This document shows positions 9,037 through 17,576 of a DNA stretch of 64,000 nt, piece after piece. Origin of the DNA: Antrihabitans stalactiti. GTDB lineage: Bacteria > Actinomycetota > Actinomycetes > Mycobacteriales > Mycobacteriaceae. The stretch covers positions 310,001 to 374,000 of the forward strand of contig NZ_VCQU01000001.1 in the NCBI RefSeq assembly GCF_012932915.1, given 5' to 3'. Position 1 is the stretch's first letter, and each line of letters begins with the position of its first letter. The notes under the pieces were generated by a model. It did no database searches and was not told where the DNA came from. It saw nothing but the letters and a program-made list of their open reading frames with translations. The translations under genes were made by a program, and so were the position numbers.

Positions 9037-9129
9037 ATGAGCCGCTCGAATACCGCGAATAGCGAAGTCAAGTTCTTCGCCATCAGCACGTTGCTGGATA
9101 TCCTGCTCAGCCTGTTCGGCCCCCGATAA
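9037..9129 (+). CDS. Small hydrophobic peptide ORF (30 residues), uncharacterised
   Basis: ATG 9037 to TAA 9127-9129 encodes a 30-residue peptide with a charged N terminus (MSRSNTANSEVKFF) and a hydrophobic C-terminal helix (AISTLLDILLSLFG). A purine-rich GAGAGAAAG lies about ten bases upstream. It overlaps the 3' end of the opposite thioesterase gene by 23 bases. It could be a membrane microprotein or chance; no family is recognised. Confidence 0.3.
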   Translation: MSRSNTANSEVKFFAISTLLDILLSLFGPR

Positions 9130-9502
9130 CCGATCGGTTCATGAACTTCTCGCGGTCGACGATCACCCGCCGGACCGTACCGTCTGCAATGAGCGCGTCG
9201 CCTTCGTAAGCCGCGACGTCGAACCGGAGTCTCTTGTCAGCGACCTCCCCAAGACGCGCGACGACACGAATGCGCGCGCCCAGCAGACTCGGCCGTCTGT
9301 GCCGCACAACGACTTCGACGCCGACTGTGGTCTGTCCAGCCGGAAGGTCCCCCGCGACTGCACGGACCGTCGCCTGCTCCATCAGCGCGACGACACGTGG
9401 GGTACCGAGAACCTCGAGATTGCCGCTACCCAATGCGAGTGCTGTGTCGGCGTCGCCGACTTCCACGTCGAACTCGGCCGACAAATCTGGGCGCAAGGTC
9501 AT
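9107..9502 (-). CDS. Hotdog-fold thioesterase (fluoroacetyl-CoA thioesterase-like)
   Basis: A 131-residue single hotdog domain. The segment ALGSGNLEVLGTPRVVALMEQATVRAV contains the long hotdog helix with its Glu, followed by GQTTVGVEVVVRHRRPSLLG, as in FlK-like thioesterases. It probably hydrolyses an acyl-CoA; the substrate is unknown. The start overlaps the stop of the upstream FUSC gene, so the two are co-translated. The 3' end overlaps a micro-ORF on the other strand. Confidence 0.8.
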   Translation of the reverse strand: MTLRPDLSAEFDVEVGDADTALALGSGNLEVLGTPRVVALMEQATVRAVAGDLPAGQTTVGVEVVVRHRRPSLLGARIRVVARLGEVADKRLRFDVAAYEGDALIADGTVRRVIVDREKFMNRSVIGGRTG

Positions 9503-10473
9503 CGCGCATACACTCCTCGAGGCTGATGGGTGAGGACTGCGACAATAATCCCCGCAGCGACCCCGACGAGAGTGCCGATTACTCGGTCGGTGAGGAGCGT
9601 GAACGGCTCGGTCGGGTCAGCGAGTTCGGTCATCAGCATGATCAGCGGCGTGAAGAAGCCGATCGCCAATCCGTAGTTGCGCGTCATGAACAACTCGGTC
9701 GGGAACAGCAGGGCAATCGCAAAGACAGCCAGCACGTTCGGCGGGAGATCGGGCAGGAGCAGCGCCGCGGTGACGCCGAGCCCCGCTACCGTGCCGAGCA
9801 CGCGGTGGATGCCGCGATACACCCGGCTACGCGAGTCGGTGGCGGCCAACGGCACCGCCGCGCCGGCCAAGGCCCAGTTGATGTGACCGATGCCGAGCAC
9901 CAATCCCGCCGAGCCGGCGATGGACAACGCGAGCCCGTAGCGCGTTGCCTGATACACCGCATCCGACAACCGCAGTTCGTCCCGCGTCGTGCCGGATTCA
10001 CCACTTCGAGAACCGAATTGACCGACCACGATGCTGAGCACTGCTGTTGCAGCACAGATCGAGAATGCGACCCAGGACGCGACGTGACCAGCGGGAACGA
10101 TCGCGATCGCGCCGAGGGCGAAGATGCCGAAGAACGGGCCCTCGGGCCTGAGACCGAACTTGTCCGTCACCAATGACCCGACCGCGGCGAAACCGACCTC
10201 GACCAGCACGAGAACCCACGGACGGGCGTCGCGATCGGACAGCAACAGTCCGATCGCGACGCCGGTCAGCAGCACTCCGGTCGCCTGCACCTGATGCCTC
10301 AGACGTTGCCGGTGGCATTCGGCCCGCCCGTACATGCCCGTGAACGATCCGAATACGGCGTACATGAGCAGGTCCGGCCGACCGGCGATGAGCAGCGCGA
10401 CCCCGGGCAGAACCAGTCCGACGGCAACTCGTCCCGCGTGCAGGTGATCGTTCGCCGGGTGGACCGCGCGCAA
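9499..10473 (-). CDS. FUSC family inner-membrane protein (aromatic acid exporter-like)
   Basis: A 324-residue membrane protein with roughly ten hydrophobic segments in two blocks of five to six, separated by a hydrophilic stretch (SRSGESGTTRDELRLSDAVYQATRYGLALSIAG). The second block carries the FUSC signature of Arg-rich turns such as ATDSRSRVYRGIHRVLGTVAGLGV. FUSC proteins relate to YccS/AaeB efflux pumps. It is co-translated with a thioesterase, which suggests export of an acid released from CoA; this is inference. Palindromic repeat copy A lies upstream. Confidence 0.82.
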   Translation of the reverse strand: MRAVHPANDHLHAGRVAVGLVLPGVALLIAGRPDLLMYAVFGSFTGMYGRAECHRQRLRHQVQATGVLLTGVAIGLLLSDRDARPWVLVLVEVGFAAVGSLVTDKFGLRPEGPFFGIFALGAIAIVPAGHVASWVAFSICAATAVLSIVVGQFGSRSGESGTTRDELRLSDAVYQATRYGLALSIAGSAGLVLGIGHINWALAGAAVPLAATDSRSRVYRGIHRVLGTVAGLGVTAALLLPDLPPNVLAVFAIALLFPTELFMTRNYGLAIGFFTPLIMLMTELADPTEPFTLLTDRVIGTLVGVAAGIIVAVLTHQPRGVYAR

Positions 10474-10500
10474 TGTGCTTCTCCGATCTACACGAGGGGT

Positions 10501-10542
10501 CGTGAGTCTTTTAGGAGTCCAGGGACTCCTAAAAGACTCACG
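10501..10542. repeat. 42-bp palindromic repeat, copy A
   Basis: Two perfect 20-base arms (left arm CGTGAGTCTTTTAGGAGTCC) around a central AG. It lies 18 bases after the formate dehydrogenase stop and upstream of the FUSC gene. The nonamer ACGAGGGGT occurs directly at 10492-10500 and again at 10540-10548 overlapping the right end, as if part of the element had been duplicated. Related copies are at 16349, 21836, 46316 and 55503. Confidence 0.9.
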
Positions 10543-10559
10543 AGGGGTGGGGGGTCGGA

Positions 10560-11741
10560 CTACGCGCTGCCGGGACTGGCGGCACCGCCAGCGGTGTAGG
10601 ACTTCGCACCGGTGCCTGCCAACTCACCGCCCCGGACGATCAGGTACTCGTCGCGAATGTCGTTGCCCGCGAAGAAGTCCTCGAGAATTTCGCGCGTTCC
10701 GGCAGCGTAGCGCGCCTGTGCGGAGAGCGTCGTGCCAGACACGTGCGGGGTCATGGCCTCGTGCGGCATGGTCCGCCACGGGTGGTCGACGGCCGGCGGC
10801 TGCGGGTACCACACGTCGCCTGCATATCCCGCCAGCTGACCTGACTGCAGCGCCTTTACGATCTCATCGCGCACGACGATTTCGGCGCGCGCCGTGTTCA
10901 CGATGTAGGAGCCCCGGCGCATCGAGTTGATCAGGTCCGCGTCGAACATGTGGTAGGTCTGCGGATGCAGCGGAGCGTGGATATCGACGATGTCGACCGA
11001 CCTGACGAGCGATTCGACATCGGGATGGAAGGTCAACCCCAGCTCGTTCTCGATGTCGATCGGCAGGCGGCGCGTGTCGAAGTAATGCAGCCGAACGCCG
11101 AACGGCGCCAGTCGCCGCAGTACCGCTTGACCGATGCGGCCGGCGGCGATCACGCCGACGTCCATTCCCTCCAGGTCGTAGGCGCGCTCCACGGAATCGG
11201 CGATGTTCCAGCCACCGCTGGCAACCCACTCGTGGGAGGGAAGGAAGTTGCGCACGAGCGCCAGAATCTGCATGACCGCATGCTCGGCAACGCTGATGCT
11301 GTTGCAATAGGTGACCTCGGCGACGGTGATTCCAGCATTGATCGCGGCATCGAGATCGGTGTGATCGGAGCCGATACCGGCAGTCAGCGCCAGTTTCAGC
11401 TTGGGCGCCTTGGCAATTCGCTCAGCCGTCAGATACGCGGGCCAGAACGGCTGGGAAATGACTACATCGGCGTCCGGCAGTTCGCGCTCGAACACCGAAT
11501 CCGGACCGTCCTTGTCGGAGGTGACGATCAGCTCGTGCCCCTCGGCTTCGAGGAACGTGCGCAGGCCCAGCTCACCCGAGACGCAGCCCAGCAGGTGGCC
11601 AGGCGTGAAGTCGATCGCCGACGGCGTCGGAAGCGTCTGTCCATCCGGATAGTTGCCCAGCGAAGGGATCGAATCGCGGGCGTACACGGGCGGGTACCCC
11701 GTGACTGGATCCGGGTACAGGACACACAAGATTTTGGCCAT
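10560..11741 (-). CDS. fdh: NAD-dependent formate dehydrogenase
   Basis: A 393-residue D-2-hydroxyacid dehydrogenase superfamily enzyme that closely resembles Pseudomonas sp. 101/Moraxella NAD-formate dehydrogenases: it starts MAKILCVLYPDPVTGYP and has SDKDGPDSVFERELPDADV. It oxidises formate to CO2 with NAD. Visible are formate-site Asn147 (CNSIS), the Rossmann motif GVIAAGRIG (about 196-204), Asp222 at the cofactor-selecting position, Arg285 (NTAR), Gln314 and His333 (PHVSGTT). ATG 11741 has AGGAG seven bases upstream. It sits downstream of a LysR regulator and a small hypothetical gene and may protect against or gain energy from C1 compounds. Confidence 0.96.
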   Translation of the reverse strand: MAKILCVLYPDPVTGYPPVYARDSIPSLGNYPDGQTLPTPSAIDFTPGHLLGCVSGELGLRTFLEAEGHELIVTSDKDGPDSVFERELPDADVVISQPFWPAYLTAERIAKAPKLKLALTAGIGSDHTDLDAAINAGITVAEVTYCNSISVAEHAVMQILALVRNFLPSHEWVASGGWNIADSVERAYDLEGMDVGVIAAGRIGQAVLRRLAPFGVRLHYFDTRRLPIDIENELGLTFHPDVESLVRSVDIVDIHAPLHPQTYHMFDADLINSMRRGSYIVNTARAEIVVRDEIVKALQSGQLAGYAGDVWYPQPPAVDHPWRTMPHEAMTPHVSGTTLSAQARYAAGTREILEDFFAGNDIRDEYLIVRGGELAGTGAKSYTAGGAASPGSA

Positions 11742-11865
11742 GGTCACTCCTGACGTGAGCGCGGCCGTCCGGCCGCTGAATTCGTTGTTCCCTGAAGCAA
11801 TTTCAGTCTCGCGGGATACGACGAAGACGTCCAAGACGTGGTTTCGACCAGTTGATAGGCGCCGC

Positions 11866-12366
11866 CTATGAGGGGTGCGCGGCGTGGCCCTCTTCGGAGA
11901 GATCCAGGCACAGCACCTGATGCTCGTCGAGCAACCGGCGCAGTGGTGCGTCGAGCGGCCAAGGGAAGGTGAGTTCGTGACCGAAGCGGTCGTCGACCGC
12001 CACCGCCGCGGACCCTTGCGGCAGAAGGGTCGCATCGGTCAGCTCGACGATCGACTCGAAAAGCTCGGGCGGCGCCGCGAGATAGAACAAGGTCTGCCGA
12101 GCGCTCGACCCGCTCAACCCGGCGGCATACAACAGTCCGTACGGCGTGATCATCAGCCGATCCGACGTGATTGCGGCGTTGCCGCTGATCTTTTCGGTGT
12201 TGGCCCATTCCAGTGCCGCGGTCCGGGCTTCCGCGACGCGTCTTCGAGTGTCGTCGGAAAGCAACTTCTCGACATCGGCTCGCCGCGCCCGTGGATACGA
12301 CTCGGACCCGAGGCCAAAGTGGCGTTGCATGACCTCGTCGAAGAAGTTGAACAGTCGTTCGCTCAT
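11866..12366 (-). CDS. Hypothetical protein in the formate dehydrogenase gene cluster
   Basis: A 166-residue soluble protein with no family I recognise. It starts MSERLFNFFDEVMQRHFGLG, has an alpha-helical N-terminal half (ADVEKLLSDDTRRRVAEA) and a beta-rich C-terminal half ending in RLLDEHQVLCLDLSEEGHAAH. ATG 12366 follows GGGGGAGG. It lies between the LysR gene (22 bp upstream) and formate dehydrogenase (124 bp downstream) on the same strand, so a formate-linked role is a guess from position. Confidence 0.75.
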   Translation of the reverse strand: MSERLFNFFDEVMQRHFGLGSESYPRARRADVEKLLSDDTRRRVAEARTAALEWANTEKISGNAAITSDRLMITPYGLLYAAGLSGSSARQTLFYLAAPPELFESIVELTDATLLPQGSAAVAVDDRFGHELTFPWPLDAPLRRLLDEHQVLCLDLSEEGHAAHPS

Positions 12367-12388
12367 CGCTGCGCCTCCCCCTGGTAAC

Positions 12389-13315
12389 TTACGCGCCCGA
12401 CGCCGCTGGGTCACCGTCCAAAGCAATGCCGATTCCTGCGCTCCGCGCGGTGTGGACCAAGGCACGGGTCAGGACCGAGCCGGGCTCGGAGGAGCTGGTG
12501 ACAAGAGCGATCCGAGCCGTGACTGTGGGGTCGGCCAGCCGGAGCACGCGCGCACCCGTAGGCGCAGGCAAGGTCGCGATCCAGGTCTGCGGGACGATGC
12601 TCGCCCACCTGCCGGTCCCTACGTGAGCGAGGAGCGCGACGATCGAGTCCGTTTCGATCTGCGGTGACGCCGCGAGGCCGTGCACGGCCAACGCGTCGTC
12701 GATGAGCTGCCGTCCGCGCATTCCGTTGTTCAGCAAGCACATCGGCAGCTCGAGAGCATCGGACCAGCTGATGGAGTCGGTATAGCCGGTCAGCAAATCG
12801 TTGCTCGCGATGACCACGTGCCGCTCGTCGTACAGCGGTGTGACCTGGAGGTCCGAGGTGTCCTGACCGTCCAGGTAGATCACACCAGCATCCAATTCGA
12901 ACCTGCGGATCCGATCGATGATGGTCGACGACCGCAGACTCGTCTCGAGCTGCACCCGGACCAGTGGATGTTCGGCGCAAAACGGATCGGTGAGCAGGGC
13001 AATCGTCGTGGACGCAGCGGGAACAACGCCGAGCCTGAGGTCACCGGTGAGACCGGTCTGCAGCGCGGCGACCTCTTGTTCGAGAGCGTCGCGGTCGGCG
13101 AGAATGCGACGCGCCCACAGCACCAGGCGCTCGCCTTCGGGTGTGAGGCCTTCGAAGGTGCGCCCACGCCGGACCAACGGGACCTTCAGCTCGTGTTCCA
13201 GCTTCCGGATGGCCTCCGACAATGCCGGTTGCGACACGTAGCAGGCGTTCGCAGCGCGCGCGAAATGGCGCTCACGGGCGAGCGCAACGAAGTATTCGAG
13301 CTGGCGAAACAGCAC
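12389..13315 (-). CDS. LysR family transcriptional regulator
   Basis: A 308-residue LysR regulator. The N-terminal winged HTH is MLFRQLEYFVALARERHFARAANACYVSQPALSEAIRKLE, and the effector domain (about 90-300) starts GDLRLGVVPAAS. LysR genes usually control an adjacent target; here the same-strand hypothetical protein and formate dehydrogenase follow, so formate or C1 control is likely. Its start lies 42 bases from the divergent antiporter gene, so it may also affect that gene. Confidence 0.92.
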   Translation of the reverse strand: MLFRQLEYFVALARERHFARAANACYVSQPALSEAIRKLEHELKVPLVRRGRTFEGLTPEGERLVLWARRILADRDALEQEVAALQTGLTGDLRLGVVPAASTTIALLTDPFCAEHPLVRVQLETSLRSSTIIDRIRRFELDAGVIYLDGQDTSDLQVTPLYDERHVVIASNDLLTGYTDSISWSDALELPMCLLNNGMRGRQLIDDALAVHGLAASPQIETDSIVALLAHVGTGRWASIVPQTWIATLPAPTGARVLRLADPTVTARIALVTSSSEPGSVLTRALVHTARSAGIGIALDGDPAASGA

Positions 13316-13357
13316 GCCCTATTCGACCATGCCTCCGATCGTGGACACTGACTCTCC

Positions 13358-14962
13358 GTGATCACGCAACTATGGTTCGTGCTCGTGATGCTGGGGGTTG
13401 TCGCCGCAGCGCGCGGAGTCGGCGACCGGACCGGTGTGCCGTTCTCGATCCTGCTGACGCTGGCGGGTCTCGTGATCGGCTTTCTTCCAGGTCCGACGAT
13501 GCAGCTCGACCCGGAGATCGTGCTGGTCCTGGTATTGCCCCCGCTGTTGTACAGCACGGCGCGCAGTTCGAGCCTGCTGGCGATCCGGGCCAATATGCGC
13601 CCGATCGTGAGTCTGTCGGTTGTGCTCGTGTTGCTGACGTCCTTCGCGGTCGGCGCCTTGGTGTCTCTCGTCGTGCCGGGAATGCCGTTGGCGGTGGGGA
13701 TGGTGTTGGGCGCCGCGGTCGCGCCACCGGACCCGGTCGCCGCGTTGTCGGTCGGGCGCCGCGCGGGGATGCCCCCGCGTTTGAGCACACTCATTGCCGG
13801 CGAGGGACTGCTCAACGATGCCTCGGCGCTGACGACCTACCAGGTCGCCGTTGCTGCCGCGGTGGGTGGCACGTTCTCGTGGGCAGACGCGTCCGGACGA
13901 TTCGCGCTCGCCGTGGTCGGCGGCGTCGCAGTTGGCACCGTGGTGGCGTTGACGATCCGTACCGCGCGTCCAGTGCTCACCGACCCGCTGATCGGTAACG
14001 CGGTGTCCCTGGCGGCTCCGTTCGTCGCGTATCTGCTTGCGGAGGAGATTCATTCTTCCGGGGTGCTGGCGGTGGTGATCGCTGGACTGCTCGTCGGCCA
14101 CGACGCCGGGCGAGGCGAGACGGGTGCGTCGCGACTGCAAACCGGCGCAGTGTGGCAGCTCGTTGCATTTCTGCTCGAAGGGTTCGTCTTCTTGCTGATC
14201 GGTCAGCAGCTGCCGGACGTGCTACGCGGTCTGCAGGATCACGACACCGCCAGCGTCGCCGCGGCAGCTGCGGTGACGGTCGGGGCGGTGTTGGTGATCC
14301 GCCCGCTGTGGTTGTTGTTCACGCAGTGGGTGCCGTCGTGGCTGCACGCGCGGTTGGGATCCGGACCGAGCGAGCGTCTCGGCGGACGCGAGCTGATTGC
14401 GCTGAGCTGGGCCGGAACTCGTGGGGTCATCTCGCTTGCGGCGGTGTCTGCGGTTCCGCTCACCGTCGACAGCGGCGAGCCGTTCCCGCACCGCGACCTG
14501 CTGGTGTTCTGCACCTACATGGTGGTGCTCGTAACGCTCGTCGGCCAAGGGCTGACGTTCGCTCCCCTGCTGCGCAAGCTCGGGCTGCGCGCGAATGCCG
14601 CGGAGGCAGAACAACTTCGTGACGAGGCGCGGCTGGCGACCGTCAAAGCCGGACTGGCGACCGTGGACGACCTACTTGCTCAGAAGGAGATCGGTCCGCC
14701 GTTGGCCGACGCGTTGCGGGCAAGCCTGCATGCACGCGCCAAGCGGTATCGCGCACGTATCGAGACGCTGGCGGTGTCCGACGATGGCGAGATCAAGCGA
14801 TCGCCTGGCTACGAAACCTCACTCGCCGCACGCCGAGCGATCATCGACGCCCAGCAGCGCGAGCTGTTGCGTTGGCGCGATGCGGGGCGGCTTCCAGACT
14901 CCAGCCTGCGGATCCTGCGTCGCGAACTCGACCATGAGGAACGCACACTGCCGGACCGCTAG
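13358..14962 (+). CDS. Na+/H+ antiporter, CPA1 (NhaP/NHE) family
   Basis: A 534-residue membrane protein with about twelve hydrophobic segments. Family motifs are VLPPLLYSTARSS, the ion-binding GAAVAPPDPVAALSV, and AGEGLLNDASALTTY (Asn-Asp of the transport site), plus SWAGTRGVISLAA late in the membrane domain. The last 120 residues are a charged helical cytoplasmic tail (QLRDEARLATVKAGLATVDDLLAQ). The start is GTG 13358, the only plausible start before the first TM segment. It expels Na+ in exchange for H+. The 3' end overlaps the convergent FAD oxidoreductase by four bases. Confidence 0.94.
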   Translation: MITQLWFVLVMLGVVAAARGVGDRTGVPFSILLTLAGLVIGFLPGPTMQLDPEIVLVLVLPPLLYSTARSSSLLAIRANMRPIVSLSVVLVLLTSFAVGALVSLVVPGMPLAVGMVLGAAVAPPDPVAALSVGRRAGMPPRLSTLIAGEGLLNDASALTTYQVAVAAAVGGTFSWADASGRFALAVVGGVAVGTVVALTIRTARPVLTDPLIGNAVSLAAPFVAYLLAEEIHSSGVLAVVIAGLLVGHDAGRGETGASRLQTGAVWQLVAFLLEGFVFLLIGQQLPDVLRGLQDHDTASVAAAAAVTVGAVLVIRPLWLLFTQWVPSWLHARLGSGPSERLGGRELIALSWAGTRGVISLAAVSAVPLTVDSGEPFPHRDLLVFCTYMVVLVTLVGQGLTFAPLLRKLGLRANAAEAEQLRDEARLATVKAGLATVDDLLAQKEIGPPLADALRASLHARAKRYRARIETLAVSDDGEIKRSPGYETSLAARRAIIDAQQRELLRWRDAGRLPDSSLRILRRELDHEERTLPDR

Positions 14963-16332
14963 GTCAGTCCGGCAAGCTCCGCCAGCCTTGCCATGCCAGG
15001 TACTACCTGTGCGCGGTAGCGATCGAGGGCAGCGGTCAGGTCCGGCGTGGCGGGTGTATTCGGTGGCATGCGAGACGGGTTGAGCGCGACCCCGTCGGCC
15101 CACGCCTTGATGTCAGGCGCTGCGCTGAACGACGTCGCCGCGCGGTATCCCAGCACCTGCATCAGCGCCCAGTCGGTCGGCGTGTTCGAGAACGGCGACG
15201 GCGGGCAGAGTCGGTTCTTCTCAGCGTCGTCTTCGCGCGTCGCCTCGACGTAGCCTGCCAATGCCGCGCCGAAACAGGGAAAGCCAGTCCTGATGGGCTG
15301 CAACGTAATTGCGTCGTCTTGCCAGATGGGGACGAGCGGTCGTTGCTGTAGCCCGGATGCGGCGCAGTGGACGATGACGGCGTCGCGCACGATCGTGGCT
15401 TCGCCCTTGTCGAGCGTCAGCTTTCCTGGCTCGGCGTGGCGGATATGACCGAGTCGGACGACATTCTCGATGCTGCGCAGGTGGTCGAGTTCCCATTGAG
15501 CGAGGGTCGGGGTCTTCGCCATCGTTGGCGTCACCGACCGATCGACGCGGAGCATCACGCCCGCTTCCTCCAAACGCAGGAACAAGTCGTCCGCGGATGA
15601 CGCTGCGCTGGCGGCCTCGACGGTGTCTGCAGCCATTCCGAAGATGACGGCAGGGTCGGGCTGCACTGTGGCGCGGTTGAGCATCCAGGGGTCGCGCGGG
15701 CGGACCCAGCAGATCGCGTCGGGATCGACTCCGTTGCCCAGCAACCAGATACACGCGTCGGTGGATGTCTTGCCCGCGCCGACGATGACGTACTGCGAGG
15801 GCGCTCCGCCGATCTTCACCAGGTCGTTGACGGTGACGAGCGAGGTTCCTTCGGCTACGTCGAACGGCGCGCGAGTGTTCGCCGGTATCTGCGGCGAGAG
15901 GTAGTGCGCGTTGACGATGCGACAGGTGGCGGGAACTGTGTGCCGCTTGCCCGACAGGCGTGAGACGAATTGTCGGTCGCCGAGGTAGTCGCAGTTCGGG
16001 TAGAAGGTGACCCTTCCTGTCGCGTGCAGCCGATCGCGGACATCCGCGTAATAGGCACAGATCTCGGGGGCGGTCGCCCTTTTGTGTAGACCGACTTCGG
16101 GTCCGCGAGTTTGGATTTCACCGGCACCCATCGGCGTCGATGCCACCCCGTAGAACACCGAGGCTTGGTGAAGACGGACGAAGGAATACGCGTCCAGCCA
16201 ATGCCCGCCCACGTCGTGGCGACGATCGACGACCGCGACTGTGACATCCGCGTTGGCTGTCAACGCATCCGTGAACGCCATCCCGGCGGCGCCCGCCCCA
16301 ACGACCAAGTAGTCGGCCTCCACGCTGCTCAC
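14959..16332 (-). CDS. FAD/NAD(P)-dependent oxidoreductase (flavin monooxygenase-like)
   Basis: A 457-residue flavoprotein: an N-terminal FAD motif YLVVGAGAAGMAFTDAL (about residues 8-24), VVDRRHDVGGHWLDAYSFVRLHQ, and a second Rossmann motif YVIVGAGKTSTDACIWLLG for NAD(P). The GTG at 16332 was chosen (GAGG about nine bases upstream); the reading frame stays open 19 codons further, but that part lies in palindromic repeat copy B. No typical BVMO fingerprint is seen, so the substrate is unknown. It is divergent from the lipase operon. Confidence 0.86.
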   Translation of the reverse strand: MSSVEADYLVVGAGAAGMAFTDALTANADVTVAVVDRRHDVGGHWLDAYSFVRLHQASVFYGVASTPMGAGEIQTRGPEVGLHKRATAPEICAYYADVRDRLHATGRVTFYPNCDYLGDRQFVSRLSGKRHTVPATCRIVNAHYLSPQIPANTRAPFDVAEGTSLVTVNDLVKIGGAPSQYVIVGAGKTSTDACIWLLGNGVDPDAICWVRPRDPWMLNRATVQPDPAVIFGMAADTVEAASAASSADDLFLRLEEAGVMLRVDRSVTPTMAKTPTLAQWELDHLRSIENVVRLGHIRHAEPGKLTLDKGEATIVRDAVIVHCAASGLQQRPLVPIWQDDAITLQPIRTGFPCFGAALAGYVEATREDDAEKNRLCPPSPFSNTPTDWALMQVLGYRAATSFSAAPDIKAWADGVALNPSRMPPNTPATPDLTAALDRYRAQVVPGMARLAELAGLT

Positions 16333-16348
16333 GCTAATACACCTCGGT

Positions 16349-16390
16349 CGTGAGTCTTTTTGGAGTCCAGGGACTCCAAAAAGACTCACG
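16349..16390. repeat. 42-bp palindromic repeat, copy B
   Basis: Same element as copy A, but the arms read CGTGAGTCTTTTTGGAGTCC and the complement: the A-to-T change in the left arm is matched by T-to-A in the right arm, so pairing is kept. It sits between two divergent genes, upstream of both, which does not fit a simple terminator. It creates false start codons (peptide MSLFGV) for both flanking frames. Confidence 0.9.
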
Positions 16391-16481
16391 AGGGCGGGTG
16401 GTCACGCCACCGACACTCGACGGCCGTGCTGCCCTCGTGTACATTCTGAACCATGTTCATATTGCACACCGTGGTGCAGGG

Positions 16482-17576
16482 ATGACCGCCGAGTCGTATG
16501 CACCGACGTCGGGCGCCCATCGACCCGGCCACCTGATCACGGCCGAACGGATGAAGGCATACCTGGTCCCCCGGGTCCGAATGCCCGCCCGCGCGTGGAA
16601 GATTCGCTACTCGTCCACGACGGCGACTGGGCGACCGACGACAGTCACCGGCATGGTTCTCGTGCCACCGACCCCATATGCGGGCCCCCGCCCCCTGATC
16701 GGATACGGCATCGGCACTCAGGGACTGTCGAAATACAGCGCGCCCTCCCGGCAAATCGCGCTGGGGATCGAATACGAGGCCAGCGTCATCGCGAGTGCGC
16801 TGCGACGAGGCTGGGCCATCGCGCTGACCGACTATCCCGGCCTCGGCACACCAGGTGACCATCCATACGTCATCGGCCGGGCACTGGGCCCGGCGGTGCT
16901 GGACTGCATGCGCGCAGCCAGGCAACTCACCGAAGCCCAACTCGACCCCGACGGACCGCTGGCGATCTTCGGCTACTCGGAAGGCGGCAACGCTGCAGGC
17001 TGGGCCCTGCAACTGCAGCCGACCTATGCGCCGGACCTTCCGATCGTGGCCGGCGCCGTCGGCGCGGCGCCCGCGGACCTCGAAGCCATGATTTCGGCAC
17101 TCGACGGTTCGCTGTTCGCGTTCCTACTCATCTACGGCATCTTCGGACTCAACGCCGCCTACCCCGAGATCGACGTCTATCAATACCTCAACCGCCGCGG
17201 GCATCGAGCCGTCGCACGATTCGGCAGAACTCACATTTCTCGGGCAGTCCCACTCGGCGCAGCCATGTCCTCGAAACGGCTCTTGGACCACGTCACGCAG
17301 TCGCCCTACGAAATCCCGGAGGTACTCGCACGCCTGCAGGACAACCGGCTCGGATCGATCGCGCCGAAGGCGCCGGTGCTGATCGGGGCCGGGACTCACG
17401 ACCAGGTCATCCCCTACTCGCAGGCCCGAAACCTGTTCCGCGAGTGGCGGGATGGCGGCGCTGATGTGCACCTGCGAACAATGCCGATCCGTGAACACAT
17501 CACGGGCGGAATCTCGTTTGCTCCCGCTGCGTTCGCCTTCCTGGCACGCCATCTCGTACAGGCCGGGCGGCGATGA
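16482..17576 (+). CDS. Secretory-lipase (LIP) family alpha/beta hydrolase
   Basis: A 364-residue lipase-like protein of the fungal/actinobacterial LIP family. It has ITAERMKAYLVPRVRMPARAWKIRYSST (split across the N-terminal strand region), the nucleophile motif FGYSEGGNAAGWAL, the acid region VLIGAGTHDQVIPYSQA, and a His in REHITGG. ATG 16482 was chosen because the upstream frame runs into repeat copy B; its ribosome site is weak. No signal peptide follows this start, unusual for the family, so it may be intracellular. It is followed by an ATGA overlap with a TetR gene in a four-gene operon. Confidence 0.85.
   Translation: MTAESYAPTSGAHRPGHLITAERMKAYLVPRVRMPARAWKIRYSSTTATGRPTTVTGMVLVPPTPYAGPRPLIGYGIGTQGLSKYSAPSRQIALGIEYEASVIASALRRGWAIALTDYPGLGTPGDHPYVIGRALGPAVLDCMRAARQLTEAQLDPDGPLAIFGYSEGGNAAGWALQLQPTYAPDLPIVAGAVGAAPADLEAMISALDGSLFAFLLIYGIFGLNAAYPEIDVYQYLNRRGHRAVARFGRTHISRAVPLGAAMSSKRLLDHVTQSPYEIPEVLARLQDNRLGSIAPKAPVLIGAGTHDQVIPYSQARNLFREWRDGGADVHLRTMPIREHITGGISFAPAAFAFLARHLVQAGRR

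Noticed and set aside
10501-10542. Copy A as a classical rho-independent terminator of formate dehydrogenase
   Set aside because: No T-run follows on either strand; the two-base centre is unlike a normal terminator loop. It is recorded as a repeat.
16333-16389. Extended starts for the FAD oxidoreductase and the lipase inside palindrome copy B
   Set aside because: Both frames would begin with the same MSLFGV peptide encoded by the repeat itself; normal starts lie inside.
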